Source: Sclerodactyla briareus
Taxonomy: Eukaryota > Echinodermata > Holothuroidea > Dendrochirotida > Sclerodactylidae
Assembly: GCA_026419785.1 (NCBI GenBank)
Contig: JAODTK010000389.1
Location: 310,001 to 374,000 of the forward strand
Direction of reading: 5' to 3'
DNA: 64,000 bases
The position numbers were made by a program, and so were the translations under genes. Below the pieces are notes generated by a model, which worked only from the letters and a program-made list of their open reading frames with translations, did no database searches and was not told the origin of the DNA. How positions within the stretch are numbered: position 1 is the stretch's first letter; the number at the start of each line of letters is the position of its first letter. This document shows, piece after piece, positions 23,761-35,904 of the stretch.

Positions 23761-25917
23761 GGATGGGCCAAGTTGTAAGTTTGATGGGGAAAATATGTCG
23801 CCAAATTCTCCGCTGGTAAAAACCTCAAAAACGCTACTTCAACATTCTTAAAACATGTCCAGATATGCGCGATACTTCTCCCGTGACACGCCAAAATACA
23901 CGGCACTATAATCCCGTTGTCTGAATAGGCCGGAACGACCGTCAGTTCCCGATTATGGCATTAATCATTATTCAGTATCAGTTATCGGTGAATTACTTAC
24001 AGAGCTACATACGATCGTAACATACCGTTTATTGCAAACCTTAAAGCGAATGGACTTGAAACATTACTGCCAAAATTGGCCGTATGACCTAATACAAAAT
24101 GAGAATTCACAGTGACATATCTTCATACCTACTGAACAATGTTTTGTAATTTGCTACTTGTATTTCCGCACATCGACACACCCCCCCCCCCCCCCTCTTC
24201 CTTTCCGATAAATAAAATTCTAAACTGAACACAGTATAGTACAACACCCCACCATTCACTCACACGGCATACATTTACAATTCGCCACATGAGCCTATGC
24301 TGCCACGTACCTATTGCCTCAATTCAGCTTAAATACTGAAGCAAAGCACAACCTCAAAGTCGTGTAAATGTGTTGATAAAATCATTGTGGAAGCTTGTTT
24401 TATTTTATATTGCCTTTCCATTAATCCATTAATTGACCATATTCCTTGTAGGTACACATGACAGTTCAAAGTTATGATGTCAATTTTGGGAAGCACATGG
24501 CTCAGAAATGATAGCCTAACACCCCCTGTAGTCCATGTGAAATTAACATTAGGCTACACATCTAGTCATTCGCGATCTTTGAAATTGGGAATAGATTTGA
24601 TTTGGTTTTGATGTTTTTATGTGGGCTTTTGCAAATTATGTATGAAATAGTTCAGATACCCTTCTGTATGTTGTTTCTTATCTGACATGTTTTCGGCATC
24701 ATTTACGATTGAATTTATTCAGGGCGCAACTTTCCAACAAAATCTGGAAATTTCCCAACTAAAAAGCATCTAGGCCTAGGCTATTAGTAGTTGAATTGTA
24801 AACTGCGTGATTACAATCTGTTTTTTAGACTCTCCAACGCTGGTATTTGCATCAATAAATTGATGCATGGATTGCCATGCACATGATAATCATTATTTCT
24901 TTGGCTCAACATTTGATACAGGGAGATAATCGACGTGCATATTGAGCAATTGTAAAACACAATGCAACGCAATTTTGCATTGTTACACTGCTGCAAAGTC
25001 ACGCAATGGAATGCACTATTAATGTGCCACCTGCCTGCTCTCTTACTGACCTACAGGTTCTAGCTGTTCATGCATGTACTGTGTCAGAATTTGAATTGGA
25101 GGGGTTGTACAATACGCAGATCAAAGCTTATGCAGCACGCGATCCGCTCAGCTTGCAGGCTGGGAGGTACGAGAGCGCATATAGCCGGTGTTGCACATGC
25201 ACATGGCCAACAACATCTCACAATGTCACAAAAACGATTTTGAATCATAAAACGATGGGATGAAAATGTACCGAAATAAAATATAAAATAGGAATATATT
25301 TCACTGATTATTTTTCACAAGCAATGAGAAAGAAGGTTGCTGACAAAAGCAGTATTTCAGTAGACAATGTCATGTCACAATCTGGTTGTACAAAGGGAAT
25401 ATGTGTTTCAATAAAGTGGCCGCCACGACCTCTTCCTTTGTGACAGGCTTGCAGCAATACACAACTGAAGAGAAAACGACCACACAATGATTTGTTGAAA
25501 GTTAATTTTGAGTCAGATCTTGGAACAAATAACTGACAATGAATATTGGACGATGATGAATATTCGTTACAACTTACAATCGTTTTATTGGTCGTATTCC
25601 TACAAAACGAACAGACCTACTATACACATACTAACCCACTACACACACATGCGAGAACTTAGGGAAGCCCGAATTCATGTTCAATTTCGTATGTTCCTAT
25701 TGCAGGATGTTTGTTTCAGGGTGACTACTGGGAGTGTGCAGAGTTTATTGGTCTTTTAAGAGTGCCTTAGTTAATATATTCTTCATGAATAGCCAAATTA
25801 TCATCACGATGAACCCAACACTCATCTGTACCTTGAACTGGAAAATTGGAGGACCCTCGAACAATATCCAAGTAGCCCCCCCGAAATCAATTTACGGGGG
25901 CTCTTTTTGGGGGAGTA
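23761..25917. other. AT-rich noncoding stretch
   Basis: No gene recognised. A C tract lies at 24180-24195. A perfect small hairpin TGCATGG-attg-CCATGCA is at 24862-24879. The 25006-25263 frame (85 residues) has no domain I can recognise. Confidence 0.5.
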
Positions 25918-26086
25918 CCCCCCGAAATGAAAAAAGTAGGTTAGGTTCTGGCGGTGGGTCACCGAAAACCTGACACCGTGGCGGACACCCTGCACAAAGT
26001 CAATAGGACATCATTTTTACAAGCTGTATGATGTCTTCTTTCAGCGCCCACCATTTCCACTGAAGGGAGGTCGATTATTGAAATAG
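25918..26086 (+). repeat. Dispersed repeat family R, copy 5, first part
   Basis: Reads 'gaaaacctgacaccgtggcggacaccctgcacaaagtcaataggacatcattt'-type sequence and then 'gcgcccaccatttccactgaagggaggtcgatt' in family order, and stops at 'attgaaa' where the LTR element begins. The following family R words ('gtaacaaagctcc') occur immediately after the right LTR at 36891. Confidence 0.7.
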
Positions 26087-27080
26087 TGGTAGTGAGTTCA
26101 CCTTTAGCCCTACTTAGCTGGCACCCTCTCCTACACCGGACGCATCTCCTGCCCTGCTCGCACATGAGCTGCTGTCATCCTAGTAGACCCAACAAGCCCT
26201 AGCATTGACCCCACACTGACGGAGCGTGTAATTCTAATTGCCCCACAATGTACTGAGCTGTATGGACATTGTAGTCCCCATCAGGTACTTACGCTGTGGC
26301 ATCCTAGTAGACCCCACACGCGCAGCAGCATATACCCCACAGCGCAGTGCAGCATATAACCCCATAGAGCAGTAGTATATACCCCAACAGCGCAGGCATG
26401 GGACCCACAGGGCTTCATTGAATTCTGTGGTAGGCCGTGGATTGCATACAGGGGGGGAGCTTTCGGGTCTCATCAGTCAGTTCGGCTCTGCTTGACCAAC
26501 AGAATAAACCTGGAAAGGCTCTGCTGCAGCCAAAGCCCCTAGTCTGGGCTCTGATCGAACGCTGGGAAAACACTGGGAAGGGACTGGGCACAGAGATGAC
26601 GGGGCTGGGGGAGCAATCTGTGTCTCTTACCGTGTACTTACTGAACACTGTATTGAACCGTTGGAGTAGAGAAGAAATATACCATAGTTCTTAACTCCAA
26701 CCTCAAACCCACCGTCTCTTCTATTTGGGAGGCTACTTCGGCATTCCAGAGTCTTCGTCCAACTATAATAACTGCTTCAGCAGCTGCCAGCCATACCCCC
26801 ATCAAGGGCGGGGGCTGACAACCCACTCTAACGCCTGTCCGATTTTTTTTTCCCGCATCCTAGCCGGACCTACCGAGAGGCACTAGGACCCCCAACGACG
26901 ACCGAGGCCCCACACCGGCGCCCCGCCTAGGACTCCGCCAGTGACTAGCATACCTGTCCTGGGGCACACACCTGTACTGCCCACAACCCCCTCAACCACC
27001 CCCGACGAGCACTTCCGTGTTTCGTTAAACGACACACCTCCTGAGGGGTTTTGCCTTCGAAGGCCGACCGCCCAGGTCTA
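26087..27080 (+). repeat. Left LTR
   Basis: Aligned by eye with 35905-36890 almost throughout, from 'gttcacctttagccctacttagctgg' words to 'tgccttcgaagg'. The start is placed at TGGTAGTG to match TGTAGTG on the right. U3 contains short internal repeats of 'accccacagcgcag' and 'agtatataccccaacagcg'. AATAAA occurs at 26503-26508. The exact 3' end is uncertain because the copies stop matching just after 'cttcgaagg' near 27070. Confidence 0.85.
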
Positions 27081-27126
27081 AACGTTATCACACTGTTTGC
27101 ATCGGTGGGATCGGACAATCCCCTCC

Positions 27127-27138
27127 TGGCGACGTGAG
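27127..27138 (+). promoter_or_regulatory. Candidate primer-binding site
   Basis: TGGCGACGTGAG resembles the TGGCGAC-type primer-binding sites of many gypsy elements, where a host tRNA primes minus-strand synthesis. It lies about 45 bases beyond the last position where the two LTRs match, which is more than usual, so either the LTR end is misplaced, the right LTR has lost its tip, or this is not the true site. Confidence 0.35.
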
Positions 27139-28225
27139 TCTACTCAACAACGTGCACAGGGCGGATGCAAGGCGTAATGTGTTTGATTCCGAGCTGACAC
27201 ACCAATCGAGGGTTGCCCTCCTGAACTGGTCACCTTGTCCTGGGCCAGTTCAACAGAATCGAGCAAGAGGTGTCCGAACATGGCGACGGGAGTACCCCAG
27301 AGATGAGACACGCACCAACCCGTCCCATTTCTACAAAGGACTGAGACCCCACACCATCCACGACCACCCTAGCCCCCGGGTATGGAACCCCCTTCCCCCC
27401 GTCCGCTCAGAGAGGCAGAGGTGACCCGGTCCGGGCATCCGTGAGGGGCCACGGAGTTCGACCTGCCACTTCGATGGTACACAAACTGGGAGGACTATCG
27501 GGTACAGTTTGAACTCATCGCTGAGTTGGAACCACTCGGGATTGGATATTCCAGCGGGATTTATCTCCAGCAACCTCAGGGGTGAGGCGCAAGAAATCCT
27601 GGCTGATCTACCCTGCAGAAACGAAATTACTACCTTCAACCTTGGAGAAGCACATGAGGACCCGGGTTCTCTGCTGCCCAACCAACCAACATGAAGTCTT
27701 CCGAATTGAGCTGAAGAATCGGCAGAGATACAAGAATGAATCCCTACCGGAGCTGGGCCTGCAATTAAGAAGCGCTTTACCCCAAGGCCTCCCTATGGCC
27801 GTCTCATTAAATACAGGCAGCCCTTGCAACCGACCACTTCATGGACGCCTTAGATGATCCAAGTCTACGACTCGGTTTATACAAGCCGGACCAGTCAAGT
27901 CTGGCTGAGGCGATTCGAGCTCCCCTAGCAGATTGAGGGCATCCCACACGGCGGCAGGCAGTGTGGCGTGTTCGGAAAACGCATGCAGCGAGATTATCCA
28001 ACATAATGATAAGCTGCCAGACAACTGGGGGACGCCATCACCACTGCGAAAGACTTACAAGCAGCCCTGTCAGCCCTATGACTGAAGTGAAAACTACGGC
28101 AGAAAGCTTGCATCAGCACAGTCAGGGGTCGACAACGCAGCTCATTGGCCTCAGGGATATACCAAGGTGCAAAGTGTTATAACTGCTGCGAATTTGGGCA
28201 CTTTCAGGAGGGTTGCCTAAACACG
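27130..28225 (+). pseudogene. Gag region with CCHC zinc knuckle
   Basis: A capsid-like piece reads EVFRIELKNRQRYKN and then SLPELGLQLRSAL near 27690-27780, matching the conserved gypsy Gag segment that holds an E-rich, LK-R-containing block. A downstream frame reads an exact CX2CX4HX4C knuckle, CYNCCEFGHFQEGC, at 28175-28216; such knuckles bind the element's RNA during packaging. Several frame shifts break the region. The likely start is not clear; the ATG at 27134 overlaps the candidate primer site and is not strongly supported. Confidence 0.75.
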
Positions 28226-28627
28226 ATGCTTGGGCAGCAGCCCCTACCACTATGCTCCGCCAAACTAGAATGCCAAAGGAATTTGGCAATAACATGCATT
28301 GGCCTTGGGAAGTCTCTGTTAGGGGAAGCGGTGCAATAGATTCGGGTATCTATCTTCCAGTTGAAATCAATGGAAGACGACTACATGGCCTAATCGACAC
28401 CGGTGCAAATGTCAAGCGGCTCCAATGCCTGGCCATATAGGGCAAGGCACCGCTGGAAATGGTTGATGATGAACGCTATTGGCTTATGTGGACTCGGCCC
28501 AGTTGTGGAGCTCTTGGATTACAATAAACCGTCGCACCCAAAACTAGATCTTTTAATGTGGGATTGCCGAAATGAATCAGATGTCATACTGGGCCTGGAC
28601 TTCCTTAGCAGTTTACAGCTTGTTTAA
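28226..28627 (+). pseudogene. Retropepsin-type aspartic protease
   Basis: The frame near 28330-28425 reads YLPVEINGRRLHGLIDTGAN; the D-T-G-A catalytic loop is at 28396-28407. The downstream block DVILGLDFL near 28584-28610 is the second conserved retropepsin signature. The two blocks are in different frames as read. The enzyme would process the Gag-Pol polyprotein. Confidence 0.75.
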
Positions 28628-29149
28628 TATGCAAAGCTACCGTTCCATTGGTACGACGAAGTCACTTTACCTGGAGTCCCTACAAGCACCAAGGTGGAGG
28701 TGTCCATAGTGAGGGCCCAAGCCAGCACAGTGGTCCATCCCTTTCGCAAACAGAGGCTGTGGTAGCGGGCAGAGTTGAACCTGGCCAAAAGGGGGATAGA
28801 CTGGTAGAGCCCTTGAGAGTTCGGTCGTAAGAAGAACCTATTGGTGGCCCGCACATTGGTCTCGATCGATACCGGAATACTGTCCCATGCGAATGGTACT
28901 CTGTCTGCCTCGACCAATCCATCTACGAAAACCCATAAATGGCCCAGTCTGCACTTGTGGAAGATGAAGGGATAGATGCCCCCCTTCCAAAATGCAGTGC
29001 GAGCGAAGGAAGAGTTGACATGAGCATACCTTCTCATCTCACCGACCTGTACCTAAAAGCTCCATGGAAATCATCAATGAACCCAAAAAGCAAGTTGCAA
29101 ACACTATGTGAAAATGCAGATGTCTTCAGTAAAGGTCTGACGATTAGGA

Positions 29150-29890
29150 CAAATGACTGCAGTGCAGCACACCATCAACACTGGTGAAAGCCGACCCCTC
29201 ACACAAGCATCGAGACGTAAACCCATTACCAAGAAAGTGAGGTCCCAGAAGCTGCTGAGCGAGTTGGAAAACGGAATGATTGAAGCCAAGCCTCAAAAGT
29301 CCTTGGGCCTCCGCCGATTGTTTTGGTTACCAAAAAGTATGGATCCACCCGATTTTTTGGCGTTGACTACCGAAATTGAACAATGTCACCATTAAGGACC
29401 TCCTATTCCGTTGCCCAAGAATAGATGAACCTGGATCTGTTTGGTGGTCTGAACTGGTTTCCACCTCCATCCTGGCTAGTGGGTACTGAGGCAGATAGGA
29501 TGTCAGAGGAAGACAAATCCAAGACCGCCTTTGTGACGAGGGCCGGTTTACTTCCATTTATGCCGTTTGGTCTATGTAATGCTCCAGCCACCTTCGAGAA
29601 TTGCTGAGTGGTGCCTCCGTCGAGGACTGCAGTGGAAAACCTGCCTGGTGTACCTAGACGATGTCATAGTCTACGTAGCGCCCCTGACTTTGAGACGCAC
29701 AGGAAACGACTGGTAGATGTTCTAGCCCGTCTGCGTGACGCAGGGCTAAAACATCCCCAAAGAAGTGTCTCTATCTTTCAAGACACAGTGGAGTTATCTG
29801 GGACTCTAATCACCCCCGATGGACCATCGCCCAAGCAATCCCAGGATATGAGGCCGCAATGCCATGGCCCACGCCACAAAACCTGACCGA
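29150..29890 (+). pseudogene. Ty3/gypsy reverse transcriptase
   Basis: Recognisable blocks in order: LLSELENGMIEA at 29250-29285, a frame-shifted VDY-R-LN block near 29360-29390, MSEEDKSKTAFVTRAGLLPF at 29500-29560, FGLCNAPATFE at 29567-29600, and the catalytic YLDD box 'tacctagacgat' at 29651-29662. The C-terminal part FETHRKRLVDVLARLRDAGLK is at 29690-29750. The catalytic box is intact but at least four frame changes separate the blocks. Confidence 0.85.
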
Positions 29891-30450
29891 GGTTAGGTGC
29901 TTGTGGGCTCTGCGGATACTACAGGCGGTTCATCAAAGGATTTGCACGTCAATCGCAAAACCACTACATCGTCTTACAGAGAAGGGACAACGATTCTACT
30001 GGGATGAAGATGTGAATGATGCTTTCTAGACAATGAACAGAGCTTGACTCAGTCCTCCTGTCCTTGTCCTATCCCCGCCCGATGGTCTATACATCACGAT
30101 ACGCGCTGCCAGTCTTCACGGGTTGGGAGCAGTACTGTCTCAGGAGCAGGAGGGGGACGAACGGGTGATTAGCTACTTCAGCCGGGTCCTCACCAAGCGG
30201 CGAGCGCTACCTGTGTGACAAACAGAGTTGCTGTCAGTCGTTTTGTGCTGTGAGGTATGGTCGCCCCTTCCTTGTCCGTTCCTGACCCACGGAGCCCTGC
30301 GGTTGCTGTTTAGCCTTCAAACATCCAGAAGGCAAATAGCTCGATGGATCGAGACGCTGAATAATTATGACTTCGAGATCCGCATAGACGGAGGGGGAAA
30401 AAAAGATTGCACCAAGAACGCTGACTGCCTTTCCCAGGGGCCCTGCTCCC
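29890..30450 (+). pseudogene. Ty3/gypsy RNase H and connection
   Basis: The segment 29895-29940 encodes a CGYYRRFIKGFA-like block, the usual start of the RT-RNase H connection. LHGLGAVLSQEQEGDERVISYFSR at 30115-30185 contains the conserved GAVLSQ and YFSR blocks of the gypsy RNase H, and NADCLSQGPC near 30418-30448 matches its C-terminal NADALSR block. It would degrade the RNA strand of the RNA-DNA hybrid. Confidence 0.75.
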
Positions 30451-30559
30451 CATGTATTACCTACTGTGAGAAAAGAGATCGAGGACATAGTCGAACAAGC
30501 TGACAGGGCCACTGTGGTAAAGGGTAAGGTGAACACAACAAGAGGACCCGGACGTGTAT

Positions 30560-32170
30560 GATTGCTGAAACATGCTCGCCCAAAATCTGGGGAAGCTTGG
30601 TTTCACAAAAAGTGGACGCGGCGACTAGTGAAAGAGGCAGGAAGGATGAACTCAGACCTCGATCCATTAGGAGTTGAAACGACAAAGCAGCTTGAAGCCC
30701 CATGGGGCGAGGTGGCTCAAAAGTATTCCACCAACCGCAACTACTGTCTAAGTGGTAGGCTGGAGGTGAGAGACAACCTCCTACACAGACGATATATCAC
30801 GACCAACAGATTTGTACAGCTGTAGTCCCAAGAAAACTGCAGGCAGGATGTTCTATCATCGGCCCATGGTCACAAGCTCTCTGGGCACCTAAGAGTCCAA
30901 CGAACCCTGGAGAGGTCACGACCAAGTTCTACTGGACGGGTATCGCCACGATACGGAAAAGTTTCTGTAACAGTGTCCCCCCCAATTTGTGCTGTGAGCA
31001 AGAACACGGAAAACCACGCTCCGCCATAAGAACTATCGGTGGGACCGCCTACAGAGATCTCCCTGGACATCGTCGGCCCACTTCCAGTCACCCATATACC
31101 CACAATCACGTATGTTTTGGTAGTGGCATACTCTTCATCACCAAGTGGACCGAGGCCTTCCAATGAGGACCAAGAATCGGCACAGTAGCAGAAATACTGG
31201 TGCAGCAATTCATCACCGCGGTTTGGCATATACCACAAGAGCTGCACAATGACCACTGGTAGGCCGTTCGAGTCAGCACCTGTTTCAGGAAATGTGCAAG
31301 TTCTGGACTACGTAAACGAGGAACAAGCCCCATACCACCCTTCAATGGCAGACGGAATGTGGCAACGATTCACCGACGCTCGAGGCCATGTTGACAGCAT
31401 GGTTGCAACCTGACCATAAAGACTGGGACACCACCTTGGTTGCCATTCCTGTCTTACTGGCATTAAAAAAAATCGATCATCGACACTTCATCGACTGGGT
31501 ATACTCCAGCCGAATTGATGATGGGGGGGGAGAATGTTCCACTACCCTTTGACGTGATGTTGCCCAATCCACCTGATGGATATGACTCCGAAATCATCAG
31601 CAGAGTATGTGGACGAACTGAAAACGAAGATGCAACAGTGCATGAGCTGCCAGGAAAAACTCAGCATTGCCAGCGATAGACAGAAAGCCAACTTGATCGA
31701 AAAGCCACTTACACAATCATATAAAGTAGGCGATTGGTATGGTTTACACAATCCTTCCCCAAGAAAAGGAATCACACCAAAAATTGAGCAACCTGGATTG
31801 GACCCTGCCTTATCCTGCAAAAGATCGATGACGTCACCTTTGAAATTAAGTTGAAACTGTGACCCAGGAAGAAGCCCAAATAGTCCCATTATAATCGGAC
31901 TGGCTGCTCTACTATGCAGGGAAGGAATACCCAGCTGGGCCCACCTTCCAGATCTCAATCAGACAATTGGGACTCACCAGAGATCATCGGCCCCAGAATC
32001 GAACCCAACGGCACTGGGAGATGGAGAGCCACCATAAACCCAAAACCAGACCAGCCGCCCCCGAGGCAAACCCTGGTACACCCTAGGGCAGCACAACACC
32101 GAACACCCCCCACCAACCGAAAACCACCGACCCCGATTGCACCCAGCGACACAGGAAGAGACACATAGCA
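30560..32170 (+). pseudogene. Ty3/gypsy integrase
   Basis: A zinc-binding N-terminal piece HGHKLSGHLRVQRTLE lies near 30855-30912. The catalytic core starts at EISLDIVGPLP near 31054-31085, with the first catalytic Asp at about 31066. LHNDHW near 31240-31257 recalls the second Asp block. The third (Glu) block near 31370-31400 is scrambled by frame changes. A proline-rich tail encoding PDQPPPRQ and TPPTNRKPPTP at 32050-32140 could be the C-terminal tail. Breaks make the copy non-coding as read. Confidence 0.75.
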
Positions 32171-33030
32171 TCAAACTCAACCCGGAGCCCAGGGACCCAA
32201 GGATTACGACCCAAGGGCCCAAGAAGGATCGACACCGCGCCAACAGACCCGCCATAAGCGAACGTCCAGCTAGACCCCATACAACATGATGGCCCGTCCC
32301 CATGTGACTAGGAAAGGGTAGGCCAAGCTGTGCAGAGGAGTCCACACACGATGGGGAAAACCTATTGTGCTAGATTGGACCTGGGATAGACGCAGTGTGA
32401 GGAGAAAATCATTCGATCCAGAGCCAGGCGATTGCGCTTGACCCTCGTGGAAGTCGTGGTGCCCGAGGTAAGAAACACTGGAGGTTGCATAGCAGCCTGC
32501 CAGTCAGGGAGGTTCCCCCTTAATCTAGGCATCCAGTATTATGACCAGAGGAGGGTACAGAGAGTAAAATAGATGGTTTTCACCTTTCAACTTTCTAACT
32601 GAATCCCCTGCTCTATCCTACTTCAAAATATAGGGTGACCAAAGGGATGCTATTTTGGAGACACAACCGAAAGTAATAATAAATAATCTAGCATTAGGAC
32701 CCCTGTGAACGAGAGTGTGGAGTGGATAAGGGATGGACTGTACTCAACAAGTAAGATGACAACTGATCGTTAAGTGATCTGTTATTCTGGACAGTGGCTG
32801 TAATTTATAGACACAGAGTTCTGAAGAAACCGGGCATGGTGACACACTAGTGGTGACTTTGTAAAAAGTACACCCCCCCCCCCACAAGAGAAGATAGCAA
32901 TGCAGGGAGAGAAAAAAAGAATGAGAATTGTACCAGACTCATCTAGTACTCTGACCAGTCTCACCTAAATTGGTATGGCCGTCCCCTCCATCCACATCGA
33001 GTTCATCGACCAGCGCCGGTACTACGGCAA

Positions 33031-33429
33031 GTGACCTGCCCGGGTGTTATCCCCAGGTCGGCATTATTTGAGACATCAGGCAGCGGGAAAAGCCACAGCC
33101 CAGAAAATGGTGTCCCTAAGCCCTCACTGTCCTTTCCAAGACGAGAGGAGGGGAGAACGGCGGAAGCACGTCAACAACTGCATCTATTCTGTAAGAGGGA
33201 GGGAGGCACATCTCCCCTGACCACCCGACCGATGGAGGTCCCACCAGAGGAAGATCGTACACAAGAGCCGGCATTAGAAGGCTTCATGGAATCTCTTCAA
33301 TGTAACCCTCTTCCAGCTTCCGCATTCCCTGCGCTTCCGGTTGCCACAGCCGAGATTGGTCACTACATCTCCAAAACATGCCAACGGGGGACACAGGCAC
33401 AATTCAACCAGAGGGCCCTGCTGGAGTAA
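33031..33429 (+). CDS. Unassigned 132-codon open frame in the LTR element
   Basis: An uninterrupted frame of 132 codons, the longest in this part of the element. It is rich in Pro, Glu, Arg and Ser and has no transmembrane stretch, signal peptide, or Cys/His pattern that I recognise. Its position after the integrase is where some gypsy elements hold an extra ORF. It may also be chance, since neighbouring frames are GC-rich. Confidence 0.2.
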   Translation: MTCPGVIPRSALFETSGSGKSHSPENGVPKPSLSFPRREEGRTAEARQQLHLFCKREGGTSPLTTRPMEVPPEEDRTQEPALEGFMESLQCNPLPASAFPALPVATAEIGHYISKTCQRGTQAQFNQRALLE

Positions 33430-33621
33430 CCATTTTTCCGGTCACCAATACAAGGTAAACTTGGCCGACCCAATTGTAGGGCCACTAGTGACCACCCCCC
33501 AGTCGCAGCAGATAACTGATATCGGCTGAGCCAAACAGATTTTGCTCCTGTCTTGCCTTCGTCCAAACCATAACTTCAAATGAAAAAGAGGGGACCCCGC
33601 CCATGGGGTATATGCTACTGA

Positions 33622-33752
33622 GGCCGCCAACTCAGCTGTCATCCGGGGCGACTATAAAACCGCGGCCCTCCAAACTCCAGCGGTCATCCCGGGGGCGCTA
33701 ACCGAGTCCCGCCCCCCAACTCAACGGTCCTCCAGGGCAAGCTAATCAGGCC
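33622..33752 (+). repeat. Three ~45 bp degenerate tandem units
   Basis: Units begin near 33622, 33663 and 33710 and share 'c(c/t)ccaactc(a/c)', 'ggtc(a/c)tcc' and 'ggcg(a/c)ctaa' blocks. They lie within the 3' part of the LTR element. Confidence 0.45.
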
Positions 33753-35888
33753 CGCCACACTCGTCAGGAGAAGGAAACCCGGCCTGCCTGAGACGGCAGA
33801 CGGGGGCCCGTCACCACCCCCAGCACCACCGAGGGGATGGCTAGCTACAGATAGCCCTCCACAACAAGACGGGAAACCCAGGACCGCCACTTATCCAGAT
33901 CGGCTGACTGTGGGCCCGTCACCACGAGCGAAAACAAAAGACTCTTTAGCTCCAGGGCCTGTTTTGACCCGTCAGGCTATGAAGAACGATAGTCACACAT
34001 GTGGAATATTTTCATGTTACCCCTATATAATCATGACTGGATGTGTTCAGACATTGAGATCATGGAAATCAACTTTTCCAGTGAGAATTTCTGTAAAATT
34101 CCCATGTAGGGATTAGCGGTGCTTTAATCTACTAGTAATATTGTTTTATGCCATTGAACGCTTGTGAAGGGTTTTTCTTTGCAGGGATATTCACCTAAGA
34201 AGCTTTCAGTAATCACCTAATGATTTTACCTGATAATTCACCCGGTCAGTCGAGGGAACCCCCCCACCCGCCCAAAAGCCCCTACTCCACTGATTGTGCA
34301 TTTTGCCCTTCCGATGACTTGTTGGGGTATTATCAATTGCGAAGTGCCTGTTTATGACACTTGTGGGCCTGTCTGTAAGGGATAATTGTTTGTTTTCATG
34401 GATCATTGGGCCTGAACACTCCTGTGCCACAGACCAGCCCAGCCTCTATTGTATACTCCATGTTGTCATTTTGTCCGTATGTGTAAACCATTATAGCTTA
34501 GTCTCCATTTGTCATTGTACCGTTTTTGCATAAGGGATCGATTTGTTAGGTTTTCATCAGTGGTGGGGGAGTTGTACATTGTATTGGAGAGACAAACCCA
34601 TTGGTGGTTGTAACCATAGTCAACCATAGTAACTCTAGAATATTGACAGCCTACGGGTTGTGAATGCCCTCAACTGTTTATTGCCCCATTCTGTTATTTA
34701 ATACTAAGTGGGGACAGATTGATGGGATGGGTTTGTGGTTATTGTTTAAGCCCTATTGATAAAAATGGCGTAGAGGGAGGACAGTTCAATGCCATTTTTA
34801 TGCTGCGGGAGAGCAGCTCTCAAGTCATCATGTCTCCCTTCCCGTTTCGTTCGTTTCGTTATCGTCCGTTCGTTCGTCCGTCTGTTCGATCCTTTCATTC
34901 ATAACTTCTAAACCTGACATGCGATCAGGTTGAACTTGTGGTGGAATGAAGCTTGCTACTTAGCAACTACTAGCTAGCCTTAGCTACATTTATGTTCGGC
35001 ATATTGTTATTAGATTTTACTTAAATCCAATTTTACCGACCCAATGTCCCACTTTATTTTGAGCTCTCCTACTGCCAGTAATTTGTTAACATTACTCCAT
35101 CCTCCTGCTGGAGCAGTGTTTACCTCTCTGTCAGAAGGTCCTGTTCTTCAAAGTTGACAATATAACCTATTGTCCAGGGTGAGAGGATTTGTCTTTTCAC
35201 ATCTTGCCCTAGTTTATCTTAGCCCCCTGCCGGCCTCCACAAGGATTTTGTTTTACCTTACATCTCTGGTCCAATTTCTAAGTGATGACCTAAATGGGGG
35301 CTTGCACCCTCCCCCCTCCTAAATGCTGGTTAATGGACTTGTGGAGTGGTTACTATAACTATAGAGTGTCAACAATGTTCGATATTCATTTCTGTGGGAA
35401 GTGTTTCCACTGTTCCCGCCACAGGCTTAGTAATGGGCACTGCTAGCACATATTAGGCCAATGTGGGTAGACATGTCCAAGTCATTCCATTGTTATTACA
35501 TATGTCAGTATAGGTCATTAAATGGGAACAACAAAATAGGAATGCGAACAATCATCAGTGTATTCGCCATGGGAATTTTGCTGTCCGCAGCACCCAGACT
35601 TCCTACATGCACTTGTTAGTCCTTTATACAACTGGCATAGACCCTCGGGTTTACAGTTGAAGTGTAATAATTATTATGCTGTTTTTAAACCTCCTGCAAA
35701 TTTAAACGGATCTGCAAGTCAAAGGTTGTTACCAGAGTTGTGATAGGGCCGATTGTAATTTGTTAAATTAATTATTCTGGGAATTATTTTTTCTGGATGT
35801 GCCAAGGGGTCATCCCTAGCAGCCACATGTTGATTTTTAAACAGTTGTAATACAATTGTTGGAACTTTTTGGAGGACCAACAATGGTT

Positions 35889-35904
35889 TTTGATGAGGGG
35901 CGAG
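35889..35904 (+). promoter_or_regulatory. Candidate polypurine tract
   Basis: TTGATGAGGGGCGAG immediately precedes the right LTR start TGTAGTG. A purine-rich run here primes plus-strand DNA synthesis in LTR elements. It is short and contains C and T, so the match is moderate. Confidence 0.5.

Larger units (their letters stand above)
32171..35888 (+). other. Long 3' internal region of the LTR element without recognised gene
   Basis: Lies between the integrase tail and the right LTR. It includes a 132-codon open frame at 33031-33429 starting MTCPGVIPRSALFETSGSGK that I cannot assign, three ~45 bp degenerate tandem units at 33622-33752 ('ccaactc(a)gc(t/g)gtcatcc' type), a C tract at 32872-32883, and a TCGT-rich microsatellite at 34845-34890. 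No envelope-like hydrophobic or signal sequence was seen in the frames inspected. Confidence 0.5.

Noticed and set aside
32872..32884. Homopolymer C runs (also 17526, 19174, 24180, 62645) as structured elements
   Set aside because: Simple homopolymers; length is likely unreliable in the assembly and no wider motif was seen.
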